Assembly: GCF_000271845.1 (NCBI RefSeq)
Contig: NZ_JH719395.1
Coordinates: forward strand, 4,674,310 to 4,719,808
Length of the DNA: 45,499 bases
Reading direction: 5' to 3'
Origin: Rhizobium leguminosarum bv. trifolii WSM2297
GTDB lineage: Bacteria > Pseudomonadota > Alphaproteobacteria > Rhizobiales > Rhizobiaceae
Part shown: positions 16,319 through 25,088 of the stretch, piece by piece
Numbering within the stretch: the first letter of the stretch is position 1
Layout of the letters: each line of letters opens with the position of its first letter
Translations under genes and position numbers: made by a program
The notes under the pieces: model-generated
What the model was told of the DNA's origin: nothing
The model's database searches: none
The model's input: the letters and a program-made list of their open reading frames with translations, nothing else

Positions 16319-17556
16319 TTCAGAATTCGGTCGAGCTCGGTCGCGCGGGATTTTGATAATCCGGCTTCATCGGCAAAGTGCGGCCAGCGCTTGATGGCGG
16401 TTCGGACCTGATCGATGACATCCCTCGCGTCTTGCTCGGGAATCGATGCTTGCCTCGACACGGTCAGCAGGTGCGGCACACCAGGGTCTCTTCCTTCGCC
16501 GGCCACCTCGGCGCTGTGTTCGCCGCCCGGCCCGGAAGAGAAGGTAAGGTCGTAAGCGGGAGAGAGCCTCCATCGCCCATCGCCCGCCATCAGAAAGGCG
16601 TGGTTTTTCGCGTGGTCGTCGCGGTTCCTGGCATAGACGTTGAAGACCATGCGCCGAAACATCGCGAGAACTTCCGAACTGTCGCGTGTCATCAACAGAG
16701 TGAGCTTGTGGAGCTGTTCGTAGTTCACCGATGCTTGTCGATGGCTGGCGTTCAGTATGCCGCTGGCAGTATGCATGTGCAGCCGGCCGGCCACCGTTCG
16801 GTCGAATCGCTTGGTGGCGAAGAGGCGGCCGCCTTTCCTTGTCGCGAATATCCTCGTCTCGGCCATCTCCAACCCTGCGGCGCGTGCCATCAAAGCATAG
16901 GCCTGCTCCTCGACGCCGATATCGGCGGGGTCGCCAACGCCGCGCGCCTTCACCATCCACCGATCAACTCCGCGTGCCAGATCCTGGCCGTAGTCTAGAA
17001 CGCAACTGTTCCTGGCTTTGTCGAAACCGATCATGATTTTCGGGCGCGCTCCCGCAGAGCCGCCCTGTGCGCCCTGCAGAGTGTCGATGTCGGCAATCTC
17101 GATTTCCGCCTGGACCAAGTCGACTTGCTCGACGAACCAATCCCAATCGATGTCGTCGGCTGATTTGTTCTCGTCGTCAGTCAGCTCCGGAATATATGCA
17201 AGCGCACCCATCCCCGTCTTTCCAACCGCTGAAAGACGATCGAGGGGAGTGAGGAGGTGATAGTCGATATCCGCCTTCTGAAGACGGCGATCAAGCAGAA
17301 GCCGGCCCCATCCGTCCGGCAGGCTGTCGTTGAACATGCCATGGAGCCCGTCGAATGGATCGCGCGGCGCCGCGATCAGGCCTGGATTTGTCTTGAGGTT
17401 GAAAGGGGATACGGGCAAAGGCGCAGCGATGAATTCTGCCGAGTATTCAAAATAGGCTCGGCGTTCGTCGCTGCTCCAAGCAAGCGTTCCCAGATTTCTG
17501 GCGTTCCCCTCCAGATCGAGAACGACGCTCATTTTCCAGATCGGCTTGAATTTCAT
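16315..17556 (-). CDS. hipA: HipA-family serine/threonine kinase toxin
   Basis: 413 residues. The N-terminal HipA domain ends with FNDSLPDGWGRLLLDRR (about 75-91); a glycine-rich loop GGSAGARPK is at 165-173, and the kinase core has NRDDHAKNHAF (311-321, catalytic Asp313/Asp314) and LSPAYDLT (331-338, metal-binding D336). HipA kinases phosphorylate aminoacyl-tRNA synthetases and cause growth arrest when not neutralised by HipB. All motifs are intact, so the protein should be active. The start overlaps the HipB stop by ATGA, so antitoxin is made first. The target in this species is not known. Confidence 0.9.
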   Translation of the reverse strand: MKFKPIWKMSVVLDLEGNARNLGTLAWSSDERRAYFEYSAEFIAAPLPVSPFNLKTNPGLIAAPRDPFDGLHGMFNDSLPDGWGRLLLDRRLQKADIDYHLLTPLDRLSAVGKTGMGALAYIPELTDDENKSADDIDWDWFVEQVDLVQAEIEIADIDTLQGAQGGSAGARPKIMIGFDKARNSCVLDYGQDLARGVDRWMVKARGVGDPADIGVEEQAYALMARAAGLEMAETRIFATRKGGRLFATKRFDRTVAGRLHMHTASGILNASHRQASVNYEQLHKLTLLMTRDSSEVLAMFRRMVFNVYARNRDDHAKNHAFLMAGDGRWRLSPAYDLTFSSGPGGEHSAEVAGEGRDPGVPHLLTVSRQASIPEQDARDVIDQVRTAIKRWPHFADEAGLSKSRATELDRILN

Positions 17557-17852
17557 CTCTTTCGCACCCTCTGCCTGACAGGACGGCCAATCACATCGGC
17601 AATCGTCTTGGGCGGGCGAGGCGGAAACAATTGTTCGAATTCCGCTTCGGCTTCCAGGACAAAGGCGATCTTCACAAGGGCTTCGAGCGAAATCTTTCCC
17701 GTTTCCTCGAACAGTCTCAGAGATCCGTAGGAAACGCCGGACCTTGCGGCCAGCTCCCTTTGAGTGAGGCCGCCGTCAATACGCCGGCGCTTCATCCGCT
17801 CCGACAGGCCGCCGGTTACCTCGGCGGGAGAGGTCATATTAAATGTGAACAT
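17553..17852 (-). CDS. hipB: HipB-like antitoxin, XRE-family DNA-binding protein
   Basis: About 99 residues. The helix-turn-helix covers GGLTQRELAARSGVSYGSLR with a downstream helix FEETGKISLEALVKIAFVL. The C-terminal tail (PPRPPKTIADVIGRPVRQ) would be the flexible part recognised by proteases or by HipA. ATG 17852 lies three bases from a strong inverted repeat that is probably its own operator; ATG 17837 is a possible alternative and neither has a clear Shine-Dalgarno. It precedes and overlaps hipA. The pair is AT-richer at the promoter than its surroundings, which fits a horizontally moving module. Confidence 0.85.
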   Translation of the reverse strand: MFTFNMTSPAEVTGGLSERMKRRRIDGGLTQRELAARSGVSYGSLRLFEETGKISLEALVKIAFVLEAEAEFEQLFPPRPPKTIADVIGRPVRQRVRKR

Positions 17853-17854
17853 AA

Positions 17855-17888
17855 TGGCACTTATATCACGCTTTGGATATAAGTGCCA
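17855..17888 (-). promoter_or_regulatory. HipB operator: 13-bp perfect inverted repeat
   Basis: TGGCACTTATATC (17855-17867) and GATATAAGTGCCA (17876-17888) are perfect complements separated by ACGCTTTG. The centres are about two helical turns apart, as expected for a dimeric helix-turn-helix repressor. It lies immediately upstream of hipB, in an AT-rich stretch suited to a promoter, so autoregulation by the HipAB complex is the likely role. Confidence 0.75.
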
Positions 17889-17976
17889 ATATAATAGCAA
17901 TTACATCTCACCGGTCGTTCCAGGGAGAAATCAGCAATTGCCGTATGTGTGGGCCCGCGGCGACGGGCCTGAGGCT

Positions 17977-18666
17977 CTAGAGAACGTTGTCCCAGGCCGC
18001 CAGTGCGGCGACGACGCCTGGCAGGTCGTTCATGCGGGAGATCGCCGTTTCGGCGCCGGCATCCGTCAGCTTGTCGGCATGGGCGGGATAGCTGTGCGAG
18101 GCGCCGGTGAAGCCGATGACGCGCATGCCGGCGGCGCGCGCTGCATGAACGCCGTGCACGGAATCCTCGACGACGACGACCTTGTCGGGGGAAACCCCCA
18201 TCTGGCTGGCGCCGTGCAGGAAGATGTCCGGCTTCGGCTTGGCGCGGTCGGGGCCGAGATCCTTGGCGGAGAAAATGTTCGGCGCAAACAGCTGCTTCAG
18301 CCCCACCTTGCTCAGCATCATGTCGAGCCGCTTGCTGCTCGAATTCGAGCAGATGCAGCGCTTCATCGGCAGCCTGGAGACGGCAAATTCGACGCCGGCA
18401 ATCGCCTTGACGTCGCTGGCCAGCCGGAGGTCGAGCATCTGCTCGGACTTCTCGAGCAGCGAGGCCGAAAACGGGATGCTCGCCTCGCGCTCGATCTGCA
18501 GCAGGATGTTGCGCCATGTCATGCCGGCGAAGCGTTCGCCCATTTCTTCGACGCCAATCGGATATCCGGCTTCCGTCAGAAGCACGGATTCGACTTCCGC
18601 GGCGATGATTTCCGAATCGACAAGTACGCCGTCGCAGTCGAAGATGATGAGGTCGAAGCCGTCCAT
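17977..18666 (-). CDS. HAD-superfamily hydrolase (subfamily IA, beta-phosphoglucomutase-like)
   Basis: 229 residues. Motif I is FDCDGVLVDSE (D10 nucleophile, D12 acid/base), motif II SNSSSKR near residue 108, motif III lysine in KPKPDIFLHGA, and motif IV VVVEDSVHGV with two-metal acid residues. This layout is that of phosphatases and phosphomutases acting on small sugar phosphates. ATG 18666 follows AAGG; a longer upstream frame lacks support. It lies alone on the minus strand, with a short GC-rich hairpin (about 17951-17970) after the stop. Substrate unknown. Confidence 0.87.
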   Translation of the reverse strand: MDGFDLIIFDCDGVLVDSEIIAAEVESVLLTEAGYPIGVEEMGERFAGMTWRNILLQIEREASIPFSASLLEKSEQMLDLRLASDVKAIAGVEFAVSRLPMKRCICSNSSSKRLDMMLSKVGLKQLFAPNIFSAKDLGPDRAKPKPDIFLHGASQMGVSPDKVVVVEDSVHGVHAARAAGMRVIGFTGASHSYPAHADKLTDAGAETAISRMNDLPGVVAALAAWDNVL

Positions 18667-18835
18667 ATGTTCACGCCTTGCTGGAGTCTGGGCTGGAAGT
18701 CTGGGTTTGTCCGGGAATGCTGCGGCTTTACACGATGCCCGGCCAAAGCTCAACCTGATCCCAAGCATGGCTGCGATGCGGCAGGCGACCGGCTCCGTGA
18801 ACCCCCTTCACCGGACGAGCGCCAAGCGCGCTCGT

Positions 18836-20224
18836 TCAGCTCGCTGCAGCCTGTCCCGCCACTTCGTGGCGAGCCCGGTTCAGGCTGACCAGACTTGCTA
18901 TGGCTGCGCAGCCGGCGGCAATGACGATTGCAAAGTTGAGCGCTGTCGACAACGGCAGTGTCGCGAAGATGATCGACATCGAAATCCCGCCCAGGGTCTG
19001 GCCGAGAAGCCGCGCGGTGCCTTGCATGGCGCCGGCCGCACCGCTTCTGGCTTTCGGTGCGGAGAGAAGCAGAATGCGGTTGTTCGGCGTCTGGAACAGT
19101 CCGAAACCGAGGCCGGCGAGCACAGTGCCGATGATAAATGCGATGCCTCTCGGATCAGGCGGCGTGAGGCCGGCTACCAGAAGGCCAAGCGCCAGAAGCG
19201 CCCCGCCAATGGCGCAAAGCCATGCCGTCTTGACGCGGTTTGCCAGGCGTCCGGAGATCGGCGCAATGATCGCGGTCGCGACAGGCCAGGGCATCATATA
19301 GAGACCGGCCAGAACCGGCGTCATGTGCAGCGTGTGTTGCAGGTAGAAGGGCAGCGCGATGGTGCTCAGCGTCTGGCCGCAGAAGCAGAAGATCGAGGCG
19401 ATGACCGCCACGCGGAATGCCGGCGCCGCCAGCAGATCCGTCGGAACGAGCGGGGTCCGGCTGTTCCGCTCGAGGCGCAGCAGGATGAAGAGGCAGGCGA
19501 GCGAGGCAGCAATCAGGATGGCACCGGTTACCGGTGCGCTCGCCATCCGATCGGCGCCCGAGAAGAACAGGATGAACATCGCCGCATTGGCCAGCAACGC
19601 CTTGGCGTTCAGCTTGCGTTTTGCGCCCTCGACGTGCCCCAGCATGCCGCCGCCGAAGAGGACGATGGCGCCGAGTGGTATATTGACGGCAAACAGCCAG
19701 GGCCAGCTGGTGACGGAAAGGATGGCACCGGCAATGCCGGGGCCGGCAGCTGAAGAAATGGCGATGACCATGGCATTGATGCCGATGATCGGACCCAGCA
19801 TGTGTTGCGGCAAGGCCTGGCGCAGGTTCATCATCCCCAGTGCCATGATCGCGCCGGCGCCAAGGCCCTGTGCGAAACGGGCAAGGATCAGCAACGGGAG
19901 GTCGGGCGCCAAGGCGCAGGCCGCCGAAGCCGCGGTGAACAGGGCGACGCCGAGCAGGAAGACCCGCCGCGCGCCATAGATCTCCCCCAGCGCGCCGCAT
20001 GGCAGAATGGCGACGAGCACGGCCAGCTGATAGGCCGAGACGACCCATACGGTGCTGCCTGCTTCCGCGTGCAGCGACAGCGCAATCGAGGGTAAGGCGA
20101 CGTTGGCGATCGCGCCGTCCAATACGACGAGAACGATGGATAGAAGCAGGAGAGCAATCGCCAGATAGCGGCGCGGCGAGACCAGGCCGTCTTGGGAAAC
20201 CGGTGCGGTTGAAGTGAGGGACAT
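18836..20224 (-). CDS. MFS drug/solute exporter, DHA2 (14-helix) type
   Basis: 462 residues with about 14 hydrophobic segments. The motif DGAIANVALPSI (about residues 42-53) and VSAYQLAVLVAILPCGALGE in helix 2-3 identify the DHA2 family of proton-driven exporters (EmrB/QacA group), and the loop LGEIYGARRVFLLGV is the MFS signature A. ATG 20224 follows GAGGAG. It is divergent from a LysR regulator 123 bases away, so expression is probably induced by that regulator's ligand. The exported compound cannot be predicted. Confidence 0.88.
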   Translation of the reverse strand: MSLTSTAPVSQDGLVSPRRYLAIALLLLSIVLVVLDGAIANVALPSIALSLHAEAGSTVWVVSAYQLAVLVAILPCGALGEIYGARRVFLLGVALFTAASAACALAPDLPLLILARFAQGLGAGAIMALGMMNLRQALPQHMLGPIIGINAMVIAISSAAGPGIAGAILSVTSWPWLFAVNIPLGAIVLFGGGMLGHVEGAKRKLNAKALLANAAMFILFFSGADRMASAPVTGAILIAASLACLFILLRLERNSRTPLVPTDLLAAPAFRVAVIASIFCFCGQTLSTIALPFYLQHTLHMTPVLAGLYMMPWPVATAIIAPISGRLANRVKTAWLCAIGGALLALGLLVAGLTPPDPRGIAFIIGTVLAGLGFGLFQTPNNRILLLSAPKARSGAAGAMQGTARLLGQTLGGISMSIIFATLPLSTALNFAIVIAAGCAAIASLVSLNRARHEVAGQAAAS

Positions 20225-20347
20225 GGAGAACTCCTCGGATGGTTGCGGGGACGCTCGATTAATTAGGCCCTGCCGACACATCGCGCCAGACGCAACAAAT
20301 GCAATTGACCTTTGCGTTTTGCGCCATGCCTGAGTAGGATTTGAACT

Positions 20348-21244
20348 ATGTCAGATCTCGATTTGAACCTGCTGGTGGCGCTGGATGCGTTGCTGCGCGA
20401 GCAGAGCGTCTCGGCCGCCGCCCGCCGGCTTGGCCTCAGCACCTCAGCCATGAGCCGGACGCTGTCACGGCTGCGGACCGCGCTCGGTGATCCGATCCTG
20501 GTGCCGGCCGGGCGCGGCATGGTGGCGACGCCGCATGCCCTGGCGATTGCCGAAGAGGTGCATGCGTTGAAAGATGCGGTGAAAACGGTGCTCAGCCCGC
20601 CGTCAACCGTGGAGATCCGCGAGCTGCGGCGCGACTTCACCATCCGTGCCAATGAGGCCTTCGTGCTGCTCTATGCCGCCGATCTCAGCGCTGCCGTCAC
20701 CAGTGCTGCGCCAGGGATCAGGCTTCGTTTTGCGCCGAGATCGGACAAGGACCTTCAGGCTTTGCGGGACGCGGCGATCGATCTGGATATCGGTGTCCTG
20801 CCGCGCGACGGCGGCGAGCTGCGCTGCCAGAGCCTTTTCGAGGACCGCTTCGTCGGTGTCGCAAGGGCAGGGCACCCGATCTTCGATTCTGAGATAACGG
20901 CCGAGGTCTATGCCGCGGCAGGCCATGTGGTCTTCTCGCCGCAAGCGGATTACACCGGTCCCGTCGACAGGGCGCTCGCCGAACTGGATCTTTACCGTGA
21001 CGTCAGGCTGATCGTGCCGAGCTTCCCGGCGGTGATCGCCGTTGCGGCGGCTTCCGATCTGATCGGCTCGATCCCGAAATCCTATTGCAAGTCTTCCGCG
21101 ATCAGCGACATCAGGACCTTCGACCTGCCGGTCGCCGTGCCGGGTTTCAACATCGTCCAGGCCTGGCACCCCCGCATGGACGCAGATCCCGCGCATCGCT
21201 GGCTCAGGGCGCTGATTTTCGAGACGTTCCACGCGATCAACTGA
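20348..21244 (+). CDS. LysR-family transcriptional regulator
   Basis: 298 residues. The N-terminal helix-turn-helix (LNLLVALDALLREQSVSAAA, then RRLGLSTSAMSRTLSRLR) is followed by a periplasmic-binding-protein-like effector domain from about residue 90. ATG 20348 follows AGGATT. Divergent arrangement with the MFS exporter is the classic layout for LysR control of its neighbour. The DNA-binding domain resembles NodD/PnbR/DntR-type regulators in the way it starts with DLNLLVALDALL, but a flavonoid or aromatic effector is only a guess. Confidence 0.88.
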   Translation: MSDLDLNLLVALDALLREQSVSAAARRLGLSTSAMSRTLSRLRTALGDPILVPAGRGMVATPHALAIAEEVHALKDAVKTVLSPPSTVEIRELRRDFTIRANEAFVLLYAADLSAAVTSAAPGIRLRFAPRSDKDLQALRDAAIDLDIGVLPRDGGELRCQSLFEDRFVGVARAGHPIFDSEITAEVYAAAGHVVFSPQADYTGPVDRALAELDLYRDVRLIVPSFPAVIAVAAASDLIGSIPKSYCKSSAISDIRTFDLPVAVPGFNIVQAWHPRMDADPAHRWLRALIFETFHAIN

Positions 21245-21255
21245 AGAAGCGGCCA

Positions 21256-21275
21256 GCCGAAGCAAACGCTTCGGC
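21256..21275. terminator. Hairpin between convergent LysR and chemoreceptor genes
   Basis: GCCGAAGC (21256-21263) and GCTTCGGC (21268-21275) form an 8-bp stem with an AAAC loop, followed by CCGTTT. It lies between two converging genes and can serve the LysR gene; the T-run is short. Confidence 0.5.
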
Positions 21276-21338
21276 CCGTTTCACCGGAATGCGTGAACGA
21301 TCGCTTTCAGGGCAGCCATGACCTTTTCAACGAAGCCG

Positions 21339-23171
21339 TCAGGCCGCCCACTGCGCGCTCCGCCGGCCGGCCGCAGATTGCGTCGAAGCCGTCGCACGCA
21401 GCTTGAAGCGGGAAACGAGTTCGCGCAGCGTGGCGGCTTCCTGAGCGAGATGACCGGAGGCCGCAGTTGACTGCTCGACCATGGCGGCGTTCTGCTGGGT
21501 CACCTGGTCCATCGAATTGACGGCGGTATTGACTTCGGCAAGGCCGGTCGACTGTTCTCTTGCCGATACGGCAATCGCATCCATGTGTTGACTGATGCGG
21601 GCGATCTGCTCGCTGATGGCGCTCAGAACCTGGCTGGTGTCGAGAACCAGCTTGACGCCGCTTTCCACTTCCACCGACGATTTCTGAATGTGGCCCTTGA
21701 TTTCCTTTGCCGCCTGCGCCGAGCGCTGGGCGAGCTCGCGGACTTCCTGGGCCACCACCGCAAAGCCCTTGCCCGCTTCGCCGGCACGGGCCGCTTCGAC
21801 GCCGGCATTCAAGGCCAGAAGATTGGTCTGGAAGGCGATTTCGTCGATCACGCCGATAATGCTGGAGATCTGCTGCGACGAGGCCTCGATGCGGCGCATG
21901 GCCTCTTCGGCATGCGACACGACCTCCGCGGATTTGGCGGCGTTGCGATTGGCATCGGTCGCCTCGCTGCGCGCCTCATCGGTGCGCTTGCTCGAATTCG
22001 AGACATTGGCGGTGATCTGATCGAGCGCCGCTACGGTTTCTTCGAGAGACGCCGCCTGCTGTTCGGTCCGTTTCGACAGATCGCCGGCTCCCGATGCGAT
22101 TTCCCGTGTGCCTTCGTCGATCGCGGCGATGGCCGTTGCGATGGCGCCGAGCGTCTGATCGAGCTGCCGGATCGACATGTTGAAATCATGCCGAAGGCTC
22201 TCGAAATCAGGCGAGAACGGCTCTTCGATCTGGAAGGCGAGATCGCCGGATGCAAGCCGCTTCAGGCCGGCGGCAAGGCCCGACGTTGCTGCCCGCAGCC
22301 GCTCGGCTGCATCCTCGTCAGCCTGCTTGCGGGCCGTGACCCGCTCGGTTTCGCCCTGCAAGCGCGCTGTCTCGGCGTCCTGTTCGAGTTGCTTGTTGGC
22401 AATCGCTGCCTGGCGGAAGACTTCGACAGCCGATGCCATCGTGCCGATTTCATCGGTGCGTCCGATCCCGGTCGCGGCAATGGCCGTATCGCCGCCGGCG
22501 AGCCTTTGCATATCGGTGGACAGCGAAAGTATCGGTTTGGTGACGCTCATGCGGGTGAGGAAATAGAGGCCAAAGGCGAAGATCGCGGCGGCGGCGAGAA
22601 GTGCCTTCAGCACGATATCGACCGAGGCTTTGATGTCGGCGTTATGCTTGGAAATCTCGTCCGATACAGCGGTAATCTGATCCCCGGCCTGTTCCATGGC
22701 CGTCTCCAACTGAGAGAACTGGCCCATGAATTCAGGCAATGCCTTCAACGCCGCCGACGGATCCTTGCCGGCAAGATCGACCATCTCCGTGGCGCTTTTC
22801 ACATAGGTCAGAAGCGGACGTTCGACGCCGGCAAGGACCGCTTTGGTTTTCTCGTCGGAAACAAGCGCCTTGTTGGCGTCGATCATCTCCCGAAACGACG
22901 CCTCATGCTCCGCCAGATCCGCCTTCACCGCAGCTGCGTCTATGCCGGCTGCCGGGTTGGATGCCAGCAATGAGGCGAGCACATCCGAGCGCAGCGCGTC
23001 ATGCATCATATCGGCCTGCATGTGGTTGCGCAGGATCTGCGCCGACTGGGCAACATCGGCACTGTTTGCCGAGAGGGTGGAGGCAGACCAGATGCCAACC
23101 TCTGTGGCGCCGCCCGCCAAGGCGAAAATCGCAACACTTGCTATGATGATCTTATGCTGGATCGACGCCAT
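21339..23171 (-). CDS. Methyl-accepting chemotaxis protein
   Basis: 610 residues. TM1 is at about 8-27, a four-helix-bundle periplasmic domain follows to about 185, TM2 ([20 protein letters not shown]) is near 186-206, then HAMP (about 207-260), a second HAMP-like stretch (about 300-345) and the coiled-coil signalling domain. The hairpin tip [20 protein letters not shown] is intact, so coupling to CheA/CheW is expected. There is no C-terminal CheR-tethering pentapeptide; it ends in GRRSAQWAA. The ligand is unknown. No other chemotaxis gene is nearby. Confidence 0.93.
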   Translation of the reverse strand: MASIQHKIIIASVAIFALAGGATEVGIWSASTLSANSADVAQSAQILRNHMQADMMHDALRSDVLASLLASNPAAGIDAAAVKADLAEHEASFREMIDANKALVSDEKTKAVLAGVERPLLTYVKSATEMVDLAGKDPSAALKALPEFMGQFSQLETAMEQAGDQITAVSDEISKHNADIKASVDIVLKALLAAAAIFAFGLYFLTRMSVTKPILSLSTDMQRLAGGDTAIAATGIGRTDEIGTMASAVEVFRQAAIANKQLEQDAETARLQGETERVTARKQADEDAAERLRAATSGLAAGLKRLASGDLAFQIEEPFSPDFESLRHDFNMSIRQLDQTLGAIATAIAAIDEGTREIASGAGDLSKRTEQQAASLEETVAALDQITANVSNSSKRTDEARSEATDANRNAAKSAEVVSHAEEAMRRIEASSQQISSIIGVIDEIAFQTNLLALNAGVEAARAGEAGKGFAVVAQEVRELAQRSAQAAKEIKGHIQKSSVEVESGVKLVLDTSQVLSAISEQIARISQHMDAIAVSAREQSTGLAEVNTAVNSMDQVTQQNAAMVEQSTAASGHLAQEAATLRELVSRFKLRATASTQSAAGRRSAQWAA

Positions 23172-23353
23172 GACGATGTTCTCAGGTTAATGTGGAACCT
23201 GAGAATAACGGAACATGCTTAATGATTTCTCAGCGAGACCACGCGAAGCCGCGTAAAAACAATAGGTTGTAGTATTTGGCTCACTCGATGAGCAGTTGAA
23301 TGCTCTTCAAGAAGCGGGTTTGGAGCACCGGGCGCCGTTACACCAACGGCCGA

Positions 23354-23384
23354 GGGCTCGCCCCTGTCCGAGTGAGGCGAGCCC
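23354..23384 (-). terminator. Hairpin after the secreted repeat-protein operon
   Basis: GGGCTCGCC (23354-23362) pairs with GGCGAGCCC (23376-23384) around a 13-base loop. It lies just beyond the stop of the last gene of the operon on the minus strand. No T-run follows. Confidence 0.45.
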
Positions 23385-23391
23385 AGCCAAG

Positions 23392-23835
23392 CTACTGTTG
23401 TGGCAGGATGATCTTCTGATTGGTGGTGTTCTTGACCGGCTTTTGGCCGGGCACATGCGACATGGTGCGGGTCGTGCTATCCAGCGTGTCGCCGTCGGTG
23501 CTGGTCTTCGTGCGGGACTTGCTGAATGTGCCTTTGTCGACGGCCTGGGCTTTGGTCTGCGCCTTGAGCTTGTCGCCATTGTCGTTGATATGGGTCTTGC
23601 TTTGCGCCTTTCCGTCGATGGTGGCGGCACTGCCGCCCGAGCCGATCGAGGATGTCGTGCCGCCGTCGGTTCGGCAGGCGCCCGCCGTTCCCACAGAGCT
23701 GGCCGAGGTGCCTCCGGCCGAGGCGCTGCCGCCCGTTCCCACCGTTCCGGCCGCATTGCAATCCTCTGCAAGGACCACCGAACTCGACGCGAGAAGGGCG
23801 ATCGAGGCGGCGGCGATAAAGTTGAGATGTTTCAT
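23392..23835 (-). CDS. Small secreted Gly/Ser-rich repeat protein (third gene of operon)
   Basis: 147 residues: a signal peptide (MKHLNFIAAASIALLASSS..., cleavage after VLA), then three repeats of the VGTGGS type (TVGTGGSASAGG, SVGTAGACRTDGG, SIGSGGSAA), then a polar, charged tail rich in Lys, Asp and Thr (residues about 65-147, e.g. KAQSKTHINDNGDKLKAQTK). Two cysteines lie in the repeat part. ATG 23835 follows AGGAGAGG, nine bases after the stop of the preceding gene. No function is known; the composition suggests an exported surface or matrix protein. Confidence 0.75.
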   Translation of the reverse strand: MKHLNFIAAASIALLASSSVVLAEDCNAAGTVGTGGSASAGGTSASSVGTAGACRTDGGTTSSIGSGGSAATIDGKAQSKTHINDNGDKLKAQTKAQAVDKGTFSKSRTKTSTDGDTLDSTTRTMSHVPGQKPVKNTTNQKIILPQQ

Positions 23836-23844
23836 TGTCCTCTC

Positions 23845-24189
23845 CTATTTCGTCGGTTTCGTCATTGAGCAGGTGCCGTCGGAGCGTTTGGTGACGACGG
23901 TGCCGTCAGGCCGGGTGATGCTCGCGGTGGAAAAACTGTCGACGCTTCCCGATCCGGCCGAGGAGCCGGCGGAGGCGGATGACGAAGAGGAGCCGGCCGA
24001 GCCGCTGCCGGTCGTCGTCGATGAGGAGACGTGCCCATTGCCCGCCGTCACGGTGGTGGACATATCTCCCGCCTGCGACTGGACGATCGTGCATGTCGTT
24101 CCGTCGTCGAGCTTGATCTCTTCCGACATCGTTTGCCCGGCGATCAAGACCAGGCAAGCGCTCAGTGCGATTGTGGAAAATTGGGTCAT
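23845..24189 (-). CDS. Small secreted Ser/Gly-rich protein (second gene of operon)
   Basis: 114 residues with a signal peptide (MTQFSTIALSACLVLIAGQT). After it come EIKLDDGTTCTIVQSQAGDM, a low-complexity Ser/Thr/Gly run (about residues 54-90) and a C-terminal SITRPDGTVVTKRSDGTC-type segment. The DGTxC pattern occurs near both ends (DGTTC and DGTC), so an intramolecular disulfide bracketing the low-complexity part is possible. ATG 24189 follows GGAGATAAG. It lacks the clear VGTGGS repeat of its neighbours but shares their composition. Unknown function. Confidence 0.75.
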   Translation of the reverse strand: MTQFSTIALSACLVLIAGQTMSEEIKLDDGTTCTIVQSQAGDMSTTVTAGNGHVSSSTTTGSGSAGSSSSSASAGSSAGSGSVDSFSTASITRPDGTVVTKRSDGTCSMTKPTK

Positions 24190-24241
24190 TGTCTTATCTC
24201 CAAGGGTTTGGCCGACGCCGCAGAGGCGCCGGCCGACAACG

Positions 24242-24814
24242 TCAGCAGCCCTTGGTGCCGGCGCCATCCTTCTTGACCTGGCCGGGCGCGCAGCCCTTCT
24301 TGCCCTTGCTGTCGTGCGAGGTTCCGGCCGCAGAGCCGCCGGTGCCGACGGTGCTGCCCGTCTTGTCGCCATCCGCAGACGAAGCGCCGGTTCCGACACT
24401 CGATGCCGAATTCGCATTGCCCGAGCCCGCCGCAGAACCGCCGGTGCCCACGCTGCTGCTCGAGGTGCCGCCGCCGGCCGACGAACCGCCGGTGCCGAGC
24501 GTCGAAGCAGAACCCGAGCCCGATCCAGAGCCCGCGGCAGAGCCGCCGGTGCCGACAGTACTGCTCGATGTGCCGCCTCCAGCAGATGAGCCGCCGGTGC
24601 CGACCGTCGACGACGAGCCGGAATTGCAGTTGGTTGCGCCGGCAGGGCAGGTGCCCCCGGCAGAGCTGCCACCAGTACCGACGGTGCTGCTCGCAGTTCC
24701 GCCGCCGGCTGATGAACCGCCGGTGCCGACCGTGCTTGACGATTGAGCAAAGCCGGAAACCGTCGTGCCGGCCAGAAAGGCCGCTGCCAATGCGAGATGT
24801 GTTACCTTCATCAT
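24242..24814 (-). CDS. Secreted protein made of eight VGTGGS-type repeats (first gene of operon)
   Basis: 190 residues. After a signal peptide (MMKVTHLALAAAFLAGTTVS, cleavage near GFAQ) the protein consists of eight imperfect repeats around [VL]GTG[GA]S[SA]A, 15 to 26 residues apart, joined by Ser/Gly/Thr linkers; the second linker carries two cysteines (TCPAGATNC). The tail is basic with two more cysteines (KKGCAPGQVKKDGAGTKGC). The DNA is repetitive too, so unit number may vary between strains. A good GGAGG site precedes two in-frame ATGs (24814, 24811). No known fold was recognised. Whether it is an adhesin, a matrix component or a stress-related exported protein is open. Confidence 0.8.
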   Translation of the reverse strand: MMKVTHLALAAAFLAGTTVSGFAQSSSTVGTGGSSAGGGTASSTVGTGGSSAGGTCPAGATNCNSGSSSTVGTGGSSAGGGTSSSTVGTGGSAAGSGSGSGSASTLGTGGSSAGGGTSSSSVGTGGSAAGSGNANSASSVGTGASSADGDKTGSTVGTGGSAAGTSHDSKGKKGCAPGQVKKDGAGTKGC

Positions 24815-24878
24815 GATGTATTCCTCCGTTTGTTTTTGAGCTGCTATCGCGTCCGCAGTGGATGGGTAGCTGTCTGAC

Positions 24879-24904
24879 AAACTTCGGTTACACCCCACTG
24901 TTCC
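24879..24904 (-). promoter_or_regulatory. Candidate EcfG (general stress sigma factor) promoter
   Basis: On the minus strand GGAAC (24904-24900) is followed by a 16-base spacer and AGTT (24883-24880). The alphaproteobacterial EcfG/RpoE2 consensus is GGAAC-N16/17-CGTT, so the -35 is perfect and the -10 is off by one. It is 66 bases before the first ATG of the secreted-repeat operon. Other sigma factors cannot be excluded. Confidence 0.5.
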
Positions 24905-25088
24905 TGTTCTAGGCACTCAGTCGGAGGGGCCCCGGACCTTGGTCTGACCGCGCCGGCATAGGAGCAAAATGGGGTCCTTTGCCGTCCGCCCGGCTGGTCG
25001 GACACAGCTATCCCCGACCGGCGCGACACCCTGCTCATTGCGGGCTTACGGGCTTGGGCGTAGCATGTCAGGCAATAGGAGAGGGACC

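Noticed and set aside
24165..24746. A 193-residue plus-strand ORF rich in PPVPT repeats opposite the VGTGGS protein
   Set aside because: It mirrors the repeats of the minus-strand gene, which has a signal peptide and ribosome binding site; the plus frame has neither.
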